DNA of 64,000 bases from Francisella endosymbiont of Ornithodoros moubata (lineage in GTDB: Bacteria > Pseudomonadota > Gammaproteobacteria > Francisellales > Francisellaceae). Numbering within the stretch: position 1 is the stretch's first letter; each line of letters begins with the position of its first letter. Location: contig LVCE01000001.1 of the NCBI GenBank assembly GCA_002095075.2, forward strand, positions 248,001 to 312,000, written 5' to 3'. Under the pieces are notes generated by a model. It had not been told where the DNA came from. It was given only the letters and a program-made list of their open reading frames with translations, and made no database searches. Positions 20,382 to 31,228 of this stretch are shown here, one piece after another. Both the position numbers and the translations under genes were made by a program.

Positions 20382-20912
20382 ATGATAAGAACAAAAAATA
20401 TTTTCTTAATTGGTCCAGTGGGTGCTGGAAAATCTACTATTGGTAAGCAGTTAGCAAAACAGTTAAAATTAGAATTTGTCGATTCTGATTATGTTATTGA
20501 AAAAAAATGTGGTGTTGATATTAATTGGATCTTTGATTTAGAGGGCGAAGAAAGTTTTAGAAAGCGTGAAAGAGAAGTTATTGCTGAGATTTTAGCTGAA
20601 AAACAAAATATAGTTTTAGCTACAGGTGGTGGTGCTATACTTGATCCAGATACTAGATCATTATTATCATCACGAGGTAAGGTTGTATACCTTGAGGCGA
20701 CAATTGAGCAACAACTTGAGAGAACTTCTAAAGATACAAAAAGACCATTATTAAGAGTTGATGATAAAAGACCAGTTCTTGAGCAGCTTATGACAGAGAG
20801 AGAACCTCTATACAGAAGCATTGCTGATGTGGTTGTAGAAACTAATGGCGCAACAGTTAAAAATATTGTCAATAAAATATCGACATTCTTAGTAGAAGAA
20901 ACTATCCTGTGA
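20382..20912 (+). CDS. aroK: Shikimate kinase
   Basis: A 176-residue enzyme phosphorylating shikimate at the 3-hydroxyl with ATP. The P-loop [14 protein letters not shown] lies at 10-23, the shikimate-binding [11 protein letters not shown] near 33-43, and ATGGGAI near 79-85. The lid arginine region is KDTKRPLLR. Length is normal. Its stop overlaps the aroB GTG start by four bases (GTGA type), so aroK-aroB is a translationally coupled pair. Confidence 0.95.
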   Translation: MIRTKNIFLIGPVGAGKSTIGKQLAKQLKLEFVDSDYVIEKKCGVDINWIFDLEGEESFRKREREVIAEILAEKQNIVLATGGGAILDPDTRSLLSSRGKVVYLEATIEQQLERTSKDTKRPLLRVDDKRPVLEQLMTEREPLYRSIADVVVETNGATVKNIVNKISTFLVEETIL

Positions 20913-21991
20913 TCAATAAGTTATTAGTAAACCCTACTTTTAGTGCTAGTTATTATATTATTGTTGAATCATCGATAGATTTTTCGCATATTATTGAATA
21001 TGTTACTAACAAACAAGTTCTGGTTGTTACAAATACTACAGTAGAAAGTTTATATTTGACTAGACTTTTGGTGGCTTTACCGGATAATCTAAATGTCAAA
21101 ACTTGTATTTTAGATGATGGTGAGCAATATAAATCACAACAAAGTTTAGATAAAATACTGTCAACTTTATTAGAGAACCAGTTTACACGTAATTCAACTG
21201 TCTTAATTGCTTTGGGTGGTGGAATAATAGGTGATATTACGGGTTTCGCTGCTGCTATATATCAGCGCGGTGTCGATTTTATCCAAATACCGACAACATT
21301 GCTTTCACAAGTTGACTCATCAGTAGGTGGTAAGACTGCTATAAATCATCAGCTTGGTAAAAATATGATAGGTGCTTTTTACCAACCTAAACTTGTTTAT
21401 ACCCCTGTAGAGTTTTATAAAACTTTGCCACAACGCGAATACATTGCTGGTATGGCTGAGGTTGTCAAATATGCTTTTATGTCAAAAGATTTTTATCTTT
21501 GGCTTGACTCAAATAGAGACAAAATATTGGCAAAAGATAGTGCTACTTTGATAGAGATGGTAAAAAGAAGCTGTCAAATTAAAGCCCAAGTTGTTGCTGC
21601 GGATGAAAAAGAGATAACAGGAGCTAGAGCTATTCTAAACTTTGGCCATACATTTGGTCATGCTATAGAGAAGTGTCAAAATTACCTTGGTCTAAAGCAT
21701 GGTGAAGCTGTGGGTATCGGTATGACTCAAGCTATTAATTTTTCTCACTTTTTATCGATGATAACTTTACAACAAGCTCAAGAGTTTAAAGACTTTATTT
21801 GTAGTTTTAATATATCTATAGAGTTTCCTAACGATATTAATAAGTCTGAATATCTAAATGCAATGCTGGTAGATAAAAAAAATAGCAACAATCAATTAAA
21901 GTTTATTTTGATTAGTGATATAGGAAAATTAAAATCACTAGCAAAGCCTAAAAGTGATTTAGAAAACTTTCTAGCGCTGAAATTTAACTAA
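20909..21991 (+). CDS. aroB: 3-dehydroquinate synthase
   Basis: A 360-residue NAD-dependent enzyme that cyclises DAHP to 3-dehydroquinate. The NAD-binding [19 protein letters not shown] and [18 protein letters not shown] stretches are clear. The metal ligands are in [11 protein letters not shown] (Glu) and [12 protein letters not shown] (His). It starts at GTG 20909 inside the aroK stop; no better ATG is available. The kept aroA/aroK/aroB trio suggests that aromatic precursor synthesis remains under selection despite the surrounding decay. Confidence 0.95.
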   Translation: MINKLLVNPTFSASYYIIVESSIDFSHIIEYVTNKQVLVVTNTTVESLYLTRLLVALPDNLNVKTCILDDGEQYKSQQSLDKILSTLLENQFTRNSTVLIALGGGIIGDITGFAAAIYQRGVDFIQIPTTLLSQVDSSVGGKTAINHQLGKNMIGAFYQPKLVYTPVEFYKTLPQREYIAGMAEVVKYAFMSKDFYLWLDSNRDKILAKDSATLIEMVKRSCQIKAQVVAADEKEITGARAILNFGHTFGHAIEKCQNYLGLKHGEAVGIGMTQAINFSHFLSMITLQQAQEFKDFICSFNISIEFPNDINKSEYLNAMLVDKKNSNNQLKFILISDIGKLKSLAKPKSDLENFLALKFN

Positions 21992-22170
21992 TTCAAAATC
22001 TTTTAGCAATATTGATTTTGGTCTGTAGATTAGCTTTATATTAGCTTTGAGTTGCTATCGACTTTGGATTTATAGAATTTACAATAATTTAAGTTGTATA
22101 AATTTTTTGAATTAAGGTTTAGATATTTCAGAAAGCAAATATTATTTTTTAGGCTAATAATATTGCTAAT

Positions 22171-22554
22171 TTAGTTTTTATTATCAATTAAGTTGCGAGT
22201 AGCTTTTTTTAGTTCATTTCTATAGTAGTCTAGATTATTTGCAGATTCAACTTTTAGATCTTTGATTTGTTGAGTTAGAAAAGTGATTTGGCTTTCTAAA
22301 CTTTCTTTCAGATCAGATATTCGTTGTTTAGCTTGCTCTTGGACAAGGTCACAATATGACTTAGCATCTTTAGCTAATCTTTCAGCGGTTTCGCGACGAA
22401 TGCTTTCTTTAACTAAAGCAGAATATAATTTTTTGATTTTAATGTCATCATCAGACTCATTAAGAAGTGTTGACCATTCATCTGAGATGTTGCTGAATAA
22501 ATCCAACTCATCAATATCTTGAAGTATTTTTATAACATTTTGACTAATAGCCAT
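22171..22554 (-). CDS. Hypothetical coiled-coil protein
   Basis: A 127-residue protein I do not recognise. It begins MAISQNVIKILQDIDELDLF. From about residue 45 it is dominated by heptad-like charged helices (ETAERLAKDAKSY, ISDLKESLESQITFLTQQI), predicting a long coiled coil. It has no signal peptide or membrane segment, so it is likely cytoplasmic. It is a single gene, convergent with aroB, and 214 bases from the divergent sdhE. It appears intact, with ordinary codon use. Confidence 0.6.
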   Translation of the reverse strand: MAISQNVIKILQDIDELDLFSNISDEWSTLLNESDDDIKIKKLYSALVKESIRRETAERLAKDAKSYCDLVQEQAKQRISDLKESLESQITFLTQQIKDLKVESANNLDYYRNELKKATRNLIDNKN

Positions 22555-22768
22555 TAGATTTTAATCCTTATAATATTTTTTGTTTGAAAAAATTATTTTA
22601 GATAAGTAACAGTGTTATGAATAAATCTATAAATTCTAATGCATAATGATACCGGATTGTTTAGCTGATTAAAAGAGTATTTTTTCAAATAATTTATTAT
22701 AAGTATATTGGTTGTCTTAAGCGTATAGTATAAACTAATATAATTCATACATTTGTGTGGCTATTAAT

Positions 22769-23056
22769 ATGTTAACAAAGAATCATAATCTTATATTTAG
22801 TTCTGTTGATAAAATAAAGTACTCTGCACGTAGAGGTATGATAGAGCTTGATATAATTTTAGCGCCATATTTAAATAATTGTTATATGCATGAGGATCTT
22901 TCTAGTAAAAAACTTTTTGTTGAGTTTTTAACTAGTGAAGATAGTGATATGTTTGATTGGATTTTTAAAGGAGTTACTCCACCACAAAAATATCAACAGC
23001 TCATAGACAAAATTATCAAAGAAAAGAAAAAATTTAATCAAAATAAATTGAAGTAG
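22769..23056 (+). CDS. sdhE: FAD assembly factor SdhE (YgfY/CptB, DUF339)
   Basis: A small protein of 95 residues from the ATG at 22769 (a GTG at 22757 would add four). The defining motif RRGMIELD (21-28) contains the RGxxE signature needed for covalent attachment of FAD to SdhA. The C-terminal half has the family's acidic helices (FVEFLTSEDSDMFDWIF). It lies 15 bases upstream of putA, another flavoenzyme gene, so the two are probably co-transcribed. In many bacteria sdhE is next to ygfX; here only a broken YgfX-like gene is found, after era. Confidence 0.85.
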   Translation: MLTKNHNLIFSSVDKIKYSARRGMIELDIILAPYLNNCYMHEDLSSKKLFVEFLTSEDSDMFDWIFKGVTPPQKYQQLIDKIIKEKKKFNQNKLK

Positions 23057-23071
23057 ATAAAAAAGTGTTAT

Positions 23072-26000
23072 ATGAATGACTTATTAAACCACGCAGTAGA
23101 ATATCCTATTTCTAAAGAAATAATGAATATATCTAAATATTGGCTTATTGATGAAAAAGAAGCGATGGCAAAGCTTGTTGAAAAAGCTCATATGTCAAGT
23201 GTGCAAAAAGCACAAGTTAGAGAAAGAGCTTATGGCTTAGTAGAAAAAGTTAGAAAGAGTAGGCTCAAAAAATCTGGTATTGATGCTTTTATGATCGAGT
23301 ATGATTTATCTTCAGAAGAAGGAATAGTGCTGATGTGTTTAGCTGAAGCACTTTTAAGAGTACCTGATAAATATACTATTGATCTACTTATCAAAGACAA
23401 ACTTACAAGTGCTGCGTGGAAAAGTCATGTTGGTATGAAAAAGCATTTATTTGTTAATGCCGCAACATGGAGCTTAATGCTAACTAGTAAAATTCTCAAA
23501 GATTCACATCGCTCTTATAGAAAAGTTTTTCAAAAATTTCTTAAGAAAACTAGCGAGCCTGTGATTCGTCAAGTGATGAAGCAAACGATGAAAATTGTTG
23601 GTAAGCAATATGTACTTGGTGAAACTATTGAGGAAGCTCTCAAGGTATCACAAGCTAAAGTGGCTAGAGGTTATAGTTACTCTTATGATATGCTTGGTGA
23701 AGCTGCAATGACAATGGATGATGCTGAATACTATTATAGTCAATATCTTCATGCAATACATGAGTTAGCTAAGTATGCAACAAATACAGAGATCAAAAAA
23801 AATCCAGGAATTTCTATAAAATTATCTGCTTTACATCCACGCTATGAAGTTACAAAGCACCAAAGAGTTCATACAGAGTTATATCCAAAACTGCTTAAGC
23901 TTACGCAATTAGCAAAAGAGTATAATGTTGGTATGAATATCGATGCCGAGGAAACAGGAAGATTACAAATATCATTAGAACTAGTAGAAAGACTAGCTTA
24001 TGAACCATCGTTGGAAGGGTTTAATGGAATTGGTATCGTTGTTCAGGCATACCAAAAAAGAGCTGCTTATGTATTAGACTATCTAGCAAAACTTGCTAAG
24101 AAAACTAATAGAAGATTTATGATTCGCCTAGTTAAGGGTGCATACTGGGATGCTGAGATTAAGCACGCGCAAGAGCAAGGTTTGGTAGGTTATCCAGTAT
24201 TTACGCGTAAGTATCATACAGATGTGTCGTATCAAGCTTGTGTTAAACAGCTTTTTGAGAATCAACAATATATTTATCCTCAGTTTGCAACTCATAATGC
24301 TCAAACTGTAGCTGTAGTATTTGAGTTAGCTAATGGCAATAGAGATTTAGAGTTTCAGTGTTTACATGGCATGGGTGATCATCTATATGACAATGTCGTT
24401 GGTAAAGAAGGCTATGAAGATATTCCATGTAGAATATATGCTCCAGTTGGTGGACATAAGCATCTTTTAGCGTATCTAGTAAGAAGACTACTAGAAAATG
24501 GAGCTAATAGTTCTTTTGTTAATAGGATTGTAGATGAGAATTTACCGATTGAGGAGTTAATAGAAGATCCTGTCAAAAAAACTATTGATCATGGTTATGG
24601 TCAGCATCCTAATATCACTTACCCAAAAGATATAGTTGCACCAAGATTGAATTCACAAGGTCATAATACTAATGATTTTGCAGTTTTGGCTGATATGTAC
24701 AAGCAAATAGAAAAATATACGCTTAAAAATACATATAAAGCAAAACCTATAGTTTCTGGTATTGAGCTTGATAAAACAATAGCTGAAAATGTTATAAATC
24801 CAAATACTAATGAAGTCATCGGTAGCGTAATTAATGCTGATGCTAAGATCGCTAAAAGAGCACTAAAAAATGCTCAAAGTGCTTTTGAGGAGTGGAGTAA
24901 TACGCCAGCGGCAAAAAGAGCTGATATTTTAGAGAAATTTGCGGATCTTTTAGAAGAAAATACCAATAAATTTATTGCTATAGCAATGATTGAGGCTGGT
25001 AAGACTTTAACTAATGCTATAGATGAGGTTAGAGAGGCTGTAGATTTTTGTCGTTATTATGCAGCACAAGCTAAAAAAGAGTTCAATGGTCCTATTAAAT
25101 TACCAGCTTTATCTGATCACCTTAAGCAGTTAGAGTTTACCGGTCATGGTGCTATGGTGTGTATTAGCCCTTGGAACTTTCCATTAGCAATATTCTTGGG
25201 GCAGATTACCGCTGTTTTAGCAGCTGGTAACACAGTAGTTGCTAAACCAGCTGAACAGACTCCAATAATTCCTTACAAAGCAGTTAAGCTTTTATTTAAA
25301 GCTGGTTTACCTAAGAATGTTTTACAATTTACACCTGGTGATGGTGTAATAGTTGGTAGTGCTCTAGTTAAGAGTCCAGTATGTAAGGGTGTGATTTTTA
25401 CAGGCTCTACAGAAGTTGCAGCTATTATAAACCAGACTTTAGCAAATAAATCTAGTGAAATAGTGCCATTAATTGCCGAGACAGGTGGACAAAATGCTAT
25501 GATTGTCGATTCATCATCACTTCCTGAACAGGTTACAGCGGATGTAATACGCTCAGCTTTTGATAGTGCAGGACAACGCTGCTCGGCATTGCGTATTTTA
25601 TGTCTTCAAGAAGATATCGCTGATAATTATATCAAGATGATAGTTGGTGCAATGAAAGAGCTTAAAGTAAGTGATTCTAAGTACATTGACACTGATGTTG
25701 GTCCTGTGATTGATAAAGAGGCTGCATATAATCTAAATGCCTATATTGAAGAGAAAAAAAGCCAGTTTAAGCTTATATATCAAGTTCAGCCTAATCAAGA
25801 TACACAAAAGGGGACATTCGTGATGCCTACTGCTTTTGAGATAAATAAAATATCTGACTTAGGTAGAGAGCAATTTGGTCCAATTTTACATATTTTGCGC
25901 TTTAAGGCTAATCAACTAGATAAACTTATCAGGGATATTAATGCTACAGGATATGGTCTAACAGCTGGTGTTCATAGTAGAATTAATGAAATAATGAATT

Positions 26001-27136
26001 ATGTCAAAAACAACATCAAAGCTGGTAATGTTTATGTAAATAGAAATATTGTTGGGGCGGTGGTTGGTGTTCAGCCATTTGGTGGTCAAGGTAAATCTGG
26101 AACAGGCCCTAAAGCTGGTGGTCCTTATTATATGCATCGTTTAGCTAATGAAAAATTGTCAGGAGTTGAGGCTGTTGAAGAGATTTATAATCCTGAAAAA
26201 GTAGCTGAAGATAAAAAGCAGACTAGCAAGTTTATCAAAGATAAATATATTATTGCAAACATTGTTGCTGGTGAAAGAGCTAAAAAAGATAAATATATTA
26301 ATCTTAAAGCAGCTAATGGTAAAACGATTGGTAAGAAATATATAGCTTCTGTAAACACAGTAGATACTACTATAGAAATTGCTAGTAAAGAGGCAGAGTT
26401 ATGGAGTCATGTTAATGCTGAACAAAGAGCTACTATTATTGAGAAGTTTTTGGAACTATTAGAGAAAAAGCGGCATCTGATAGCTTCATGTCTTGTTGTA
26501 GAGTCGAATGTTTCGGTAGAAGATGCACATATCCAAATAGATAAAACTATTCAGCAGGTGGCATATTACTGTCTTCAAGCTAAAAAAGAGTTTGCTCATC
26601 CACAACTTTTACCTGGACCTACAGGCGAGATTGATGAGTTAAGCTTAAAAGGTCGTGGTGTTGTAGTAAGTATGTGTTCAAGTTCTGATTTACTAATTAG
26701 ATTTGTCGGTCAGATAACTGCAGCTTTATTGGCAGGTAATACTGTAGTAGCTAAGCCAGCATATACTGGTAACTTAACTGCTTATAATATTGTTAAATTA
26801 ATGCTAAAAGCAGGGATGAACCCTAAGGCGCTTCATCTAGTCTTATCAGATGATGAAGAGATAACATCAGCATTGTTATTTAACAGTAAAGTTGCACTAG
26901 TTGCTTTTTCTGGTAGTGTCTCTGCAGTTAAACAGATTCATCAAGCTTTGGCATTGCGCAGAGGTGCTATTATACCTTTTGTTGCTGAGAGTGTTACTAA
27001 AGATGGCAAGTGTACAAGCTTAGCTATAGAAACAGTTTCACCATTATATTTACGCAGATTTGTCGTTGAAAAAACTGTAAGTGTTGATACAACTGCCTCT
27101 GGTGGTAATGCTTATTTAATGAGCTTAGAAGAATAA
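23072..27136 (+). CDS. putA: Bifunctional proline dehydrogenase / P5C dehydrogenase PutA
   Basis: A 1354-residue enzyme oxidising proline to glutamate. It starts with the alpha-helical arm; there is no N-terminal ribbon-helix-helix DNA-binding domain, so it is not an autorepressor. The FAD-dependent proline dehydrogenase barrel spans about 180-480 (GISIKLSALHPRYE, NIDAEETGRLQ, MIRLVKGAYWDAEIK). The aldehyde dehydrogenase domain spans about 570-1030, with the catalytic region ETGGQNAMIV and the cysteine motif GQRCSALR (about 830-840). A further ALDH-like C-terminal domain (about 1085-1354) marks the long PutA type. No lesion is seen. Together with sdhE it is one of the few accessory catabolic genes kept. 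Confidence 0.95.
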   Translation: MNDLLNHAVEYPISKEIMNISKYWLIDEKEAMAKLVEKAHMSSVQKAQVRERAYGLVEKVRKSRLKKSGIDAFMIEYDLSSEEGIVLMCLAEALLRVPDKYTIDLLIKDKLTSAAWKSHVGMKKHLFVNAATWSLMLTSKILKDSHRSYRKVFQKFLKKTSEPVIRQVMKQTMKIVGKQYVLGETIEEALKVSQAKVARGYSYSYDMLGEAAMTMDDAEYYYSQYLHAIHELAKYATNTEIKKNPGISIKLSALHPRYEVTKHQRVHTELYPKLLKLTQLAKEYNVGMNIDAEETGRLQISLELVERLAYEPSLEGFNGIGIVVQAYQKRAAYVLDYLAKLAKKTNRRFMIRLVKGAYWDAEIKHAQEQGLVGYPVFTRKYHTDVSYQACVKQLFENQQYIYPQFATHNAQTVAVVFELANGNRDLEFQCLHGMGDHLYDNVVGKEGYEDIPCRIYAPVGGHKHLLAYLVRRLLENGANSSFVNRIVDENLPIEELIEDPVKKTIDHGYGQHPNITYPKDIVAPRLNSQGHNTNDFAVLADMYKQIEKYTLKNTYKAKPIVSGIELDKTIAENVINPNTNEVIGSVINADAKIAKRALKNAQSAFEEWSNTPAAKRADILEKFADLLEENTNKFIAIAMIEAGKTLTNAIDEVREAVDFCRYYAAQAKKEFNGPIKLPALSDHLKQLEFTGHGAMVCISPWNFPLAIFLGQITAVLAAGNTVVAKPAEQTPIIPYKAVKLLFKAGLPKNVLQFTPGDGVIVGSALVKSPVCKGVIFTGSTEVAAIINQTLANKSSEIVPLIAETGGQNAMIVDSSSLPEQVTADVIRSAFDSAGQRCSALRILCLQEDIADNYIKMIVGAMKELKVSDSKYIDTDVGPVIDKEAAYNLNAYIEEKKSQFKLIYQVQPNQDTQKGTFVMPTAFEINKISDLGREQFGPILHILRFKANQLDKLIRDINATGYGLTAGVHSRINEIMNYVKNNIKAGNVYVNRNIVGAVVGVQPFGGQGKSGTGPKAGGPYYMHRLANEKLSGVEAVEEIYNPEKVAEDKKQTSKFIKDKYIIANIVAGERAKKDKYINLKAANGKTIGKKYIASVNTVDTTIEIASKEAELWSHVNAEQRATIIEKFLELLEKKRHLIASCLVVESNVSVEDAHIQIDKTIQQVAYYCLQAKKEFAHPQLLPGPTGEIDELSLKGRGVVVSMCSSSDLLIRFVGQITAALLAGNTVVAKPAYTGNLTAYNIVKLMLKAGMNPKALHLVLSDDEEITSALLFNSKVALVAFSGSVSAVKQIHQALALRRGAIIPFVAESVTKDGKCTSLAIETVSPLYLRRFVVEKTVSVDTTASGGNAYLMSLEE

Positions 27137-27294
27137 AAATATTACAAACTTATTTTCTTGATGATAATTTAAATCTTGGGTTATTAACTTTCTACTAGCT
27201 TTAAAAGTTCGTTATTATCAAATAATTACCATGAAAGAGAATATATAAAATATCTTTGCCTTCATCTAATTTAAAAATAATATAAGGAAAGAAA

Positions 27295-28776
27295 ATGAGT
27301 AATGTGTCTGCTAAAAAGATATCACTGTTTAGTGCTGTTCTTATTGATGCTACTTCAATGGTTGGCTTAGGGCTGGCTCTTTAGTGTACAGTTGACGGTT
27401 TAAAATGCTAGCAATTGGGCATTTTGGCATGGATTCTTGCTGCCATAGTAGTTTTAATGATTTCACTTTGTTTAGGTAAAGTAGTATCTATGTATCTGGT
27501 TAGAGGAGCTACTACTAGATTTAGTGCGATATCTCATAATAGTATATTTGCGATGCCATTTGCTTTTGCAAATTGGTTTGGTATTGTTGTAGTGATCTCA
27601 TCTGAAGCTTTAGCAGCTACCCAATATCTTTCTGGTGTTAAATCTATGAACTAGTTGATGCAAAATGGTGTATTAACTCACTCAGGTACAGCATTTTCTC
27701 TATTAGTATTATTTATATATCTTGTGATTAATTTCTATGGAGTTAAACTTCTAGTAAGAGTTAATAATGCTATCACTACTTTAAAGATGGCTGTACCAGT
27801 GATTATTGTTTTGATATTTATAGCATATGCACTTATGCATAGCCATGGTTATGTGAGTATGCTTTCAGCTGATATTCCAAATAATAGTTAGTTTGGTTTC
27901 TCATCATCATTGACTGCTATAGTTGCTGGTGGTTTGATTTATACATTTAATGGTTTTCAAACTGTTGTGGTATATGTAAGTGAAGTTAAAAATCATTGTA
28001 GAAATGTACCATTAGCAATTATATTAGCTTTATTTTTAGTATTGGCTTTATACTTTGGTTTACAATATGCAATTTATGCAAGCTGTTCCACATCAGTATT
28101 TAGTAAGTAAAGATGGGTGGGCAGGCTTAGATTAGCAACCTTATTGGGACCTTGCCATATCTATTTTTACTTATTATTGATAATATGATTAGTCCATCAG
28201 CAACCGGGTATACTTACTTAGGTGCTTCTTCAAGAATGCTATATGCGATGTCATCAGAAGTACAGATGCCAAGATATTTTGCCAAATTACTCCAAGTGTT
28301 AATATATCGCGCAAATCTTTACTTGCTAATTTTATCTTATCGGTAATATTTTTATTCTTCTCAGACAACTGGTCAGGATTAATGTTAATAGTTACAGTAT
28401 TTCATATTATAGGCTATATGGCTGCGCCTGTTAGTATGGGTACATTAGCTCCACGAACTAGAGTATTTGGATTAGTTGTATTTGTAGTTTTAACTTTATT
28501 ACTTAATACCGTACAAGTAGAAACTCAGATTAATACGGTATTATACTAATAGTGTTAATGACTATATATGGAAGTATTGAATATAGAAAAATAGGTATCA
28601 AAAAACTTCTTATGCTTATATTAACATTTATAATACTTGTATGTTTAATTACTCCAGTAAAAAACTATCTTGCTGACGGACTTGTTGGAGCAATATTCTA
28701 CTGGTTTGTTACAGATAAGCGTTATGTTGCATTTTGTAGATCTACAGTAAACGAGAAAAATATTATTGTTGATTAG
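27295..28776 (+). pseudogene. APC-family amino acid permease, broken
   Basis: A 12-helix amino acid permease in at least five pieces. It starts MSNVSAKKISLFSAVLIDAT, the usual APC N-terminus, and continues with WILAAIVVLMISLCLGKVVS, SEALAATQYLS, VNNAITTLKMAVPVIIV and FNGFQTVVVYVSEVKN. Several breaks are clean nonsense changes, including TAG at 27652-27654 and 28133-28135 where Trp is expected (MNWLM; LDWQPYW). Others are frameshifts or deletions (near 27385-27410 and near 28345). The substrate is unknown. It sits downstream of putA, but the 158-base gap argues against a common operon. Confidence 0.8.
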
Positions 28777-28850
28777 TGCTTATTAGTTATAGTCTTTGAG
28801 ATTTTATCTATCTATAATACAACTCTAATATTATCAAGTTTTTTCAAACA

Positions 28851-30039
28851 ATGAAAAATACAAAGTGTATTTTAGTTATTCTCTGTTTGGGGTATTTTAT
28901 AGATTTTTATGATCTAACAGTATTTAGTGTTTCTTATGTTGATCTATTAAAACAACAATTTGAAATCTTTGATTCTACTAAAATCCAACAAATATATTAT
29001 CTAATAAATAATATTCAGATGATAGGTATACTAGTTGGGGCAATTCTTTTTCTTTTCGGTATTTTAGCAGATAAGTTTGGTCGTATTACAGTTATCAAAT
29101 ACAGTATATTACTTTATTCAGTAATGACAATATTATGTATATTTGTAGATAATATTTATATATTTATGTTGCTAAGATTTTTAGGATATCTTGCTTTAGC
29201 GAGTGAGTTTGCGGTTTCAAGTGTTTTAATTGTTGAATTTTTTCCACCAAAAATAGCCTCTTGGGGTATGAGTCTCTTATATATTTTAGGTGTTTTAGGT
29301 GGTGTGGTTGCGACACTTTTGGGTGTATTTTCTTATAAGGTGATGTTTATTTTGGTGGATTTATTGGCTTTGGTATATATGCTTTTAGAAGAATTCTTGA
29401 GGAATCGCCATATTTTATTGAGTTGTATACATCAGATAGATTTAAAAATGCTGGAAGTATGGTTTTTCTTTTTAGAAACTACAGTAAGCCATTGATGTTA
29501 AATTTTCTAATTACACTACCTTATTTCTTTGTTATTACTGTAATGTTTGCTTTGGTTAAGTTTATTGCTACTGATGTTGATTTTGCTAGCTTAGTGAAGC
29601 TGTTTTTATTTGGTTTCTTTGTAGGAAATATTATTAGTTGTATTATTAGTGGTATTTATAACCAGTATTTCAAGTCACCAAATTTATTTTTTATCATAAA
29701 TATTATTATATTTTTAATAAGTATTTTTGCTTATAGATATATATCGAGTAATTTTATCTTCTTATATGGGATATTTATCGGTTTGATTGGTGGTGGTTAT
29801 AATATTATGTGGGCGCAATATGCTGCTACTGAGTTTCCAACAGAAGTTCGTTCATTAGCTTGTAACATGATATTTGCTTTAGGTAGGACAAGTAGTATTT
29901 TCTTTGGGATTATTTTTGCATCTTGGCTTGCTAGTGAAGAGCTCTTTAGACAAAGGGTTAATATCCTTACTATTCTGTAGCAATTATGGTTTTATTAATC
30001 ATTTTCTTTTATAAAAGAAAAAAGATTTTAGTTAAATAG
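28851..30039 (+). pseudogene. MFS transporter, frameshifted
   Basis: A metabolite:proton symporter-like MFS protein of about 395 codons. The first six helices run to about 29350 and include ADKFGRITVIKYS (the loop 2-3 signature) and SVLIVEFFPPKIASWGMS. A frameshift near 29350-29360 leads into ILEESPYF-type sequence and the second half (29423-29980) with EFPTEVRSLACNMIFALGRT. A second frameshift near 29975 leads to the natural end FYKRKKILVK at 30039. The substrate is not predictable. It ends 13 bases before coaBC. Confidence 0.75.
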
Positions 30040-30052
30040 AAAATAGTATTTT

Positions 30053-31228
30053 ATGGCAAATAGGATTTTGTTTGGAATTACTGGGAGTGTATCAGCTTTT
30101 AAAACAGTAAATTTAATCCGTCTTTTTATAAAAAGCGGTACTCAATGTAAGGCTATTGTTACTAAAGGCGCTCAACAATTTATTAAACCTGAGCTTTTAG
30201 TGGCTTTAGGTTGTGATGTTTATATAGACGAAAAACTAGATATGTTTTGTTATCAGCAAAGTATGGCACATATAAATTTGCCACGCTGGGCAGACAAGAT
30301 ATTTATAATTCCCGCATCAGCAAATACTCTAGCTAAATTAGCTTATGGCTTAGCTGATGATTTACTTAGTCAAGCTATCCTTGCTAATAATGATAATTCT
30401 AAGGTGTATCTTGCTCCAGCTATGAATGTAAATATGTGGCAAAACCAACTAACTCAAGATAATGTCAAAAAACTTCAAGCTCTAGGATTTAATTTGATAT
30501 TGCCAGATGAAGGTCTTCAAGCTTGTGGCGATAGTGGTGGTGGTAGACTGCATGAGCCTGAAGAGTTATTTAAGTTGTTAGCTACTTCTCAAGATTTTAA
30601 AGATAAAAAAGTTCTCATAACAGTAGGGGCAACTGTTGAAGATATTGATGGTGTTAGATATTTATCAAACTATAGTTCGGGTAAGATGGGATTGGCTTTG
30701 GTAAAACAACTGCTTGCTAGAGGTGCAAATGTGACTGTGCTTAAAGCCAAAACCACAATTAATTTTGATATCAATCATAGTCAGCTAAAAATAGTTAAAA
30801 CTCTAAGTGCTGATGAGATGAATCAAGCAATGTTAGAGCTAGCAAAAGATAGTGATATCTTCATTGGTTGTGCTGCAGTTGCTGATTATAAAATCAAAAA
30901 TAAATTTACTAATAAAATTAAAAAAATAGATGATAGTTTAACTTTAGAGTTTATAAAAAACCCGGATATTTTAATTAATTGTAAGCAGCATTATCCGCAA
31001 ATTTTTGCGATAGGTTTTGCTGCTGAATCACAAAATATAATCGAATATGCCCAAGCTAAGCTTATCAAGAAGAATATAAACATGATTGTGGCAAATGAAA
31101 CGAATGTTTTTGGTAAAGATGACTCTTCTGTGACAATATTATCTAAGCACCAAAATAAACAATATAAAAATAAATCAAAGTCAGAAATAGCTAAAATAAT
31201 ATTAGGTTTTGCTAAGGAGATAATATGA
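30053..31228 (+). CDS. coaBC: Bifunctional phosphopantothenoylcysteine decarboxylase / phosphopantothenate-cysteine ligase
   Basis: A 391-residue enzyme carrying two steps of coenzyme A synthesis. The N-terminal flavodoxin-like decarboxylase starts MANRILFGITGSVSAFK; it contains the active-site histidine in AHINLPRWAD, the PASANTLAKLAYGLADDLLS stretch, APAMN and ACGDSGGGRLHEPEE. The C-terminal synthetase domain contains ITVGATVEDIDGVRYLSN, NYSSGKMG and IGFAAES. Length is normal. Its TGA overlaps the ATG of the broken galM gene. Its retention fits a continued need for CoA synthesis. Confidence 0.94.
   Translation: MANRILFGITGSVSAFKTVNLIRLFIKSGTQCKAIVTKGAQQFIKPELLVALGCDVYIDEKLDMFCYQQSMAHINLPRWADKIFIIPASANTLAKLAYGLADDLLSQAILANNDNSKVYLAPAMNVNMWQNQLTQDNVKKLQALGFNLILPDEGLQACGDSGGGRLHEPEELFKLLATSQDFKDKKVLITVGATVEDIDGVRYLSNYSSGKMGLALVKQLLARGANVTVLKAKTTINFDINHSQLKIVKTLSADEMNQAMLELAKDSDIFIGCAAVADYKIKNKFTNKIKKIDDSLTLEFIKNPDILINCKQHYPQIFAIGFAAESQNIIEYAQAKLIKKNINMIVANETNVFGKDDSSVTILSKHQNKQYKNKSKSEIAKIILGFAKEII

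Noticed and set aside
20489-20872. 127-codon minus-strand frame inside aroK
   Set aside because: aroK has all its motifs on the plus strand; the opposite frame lacks a ribosome binding site and a recognisable domain.
22283-22522. Plus-strand frame of 79 codons opposite the coiled-coil gene
   Set aside because: It is low-complexity complement of the coiled-coil frame, without a start signal.
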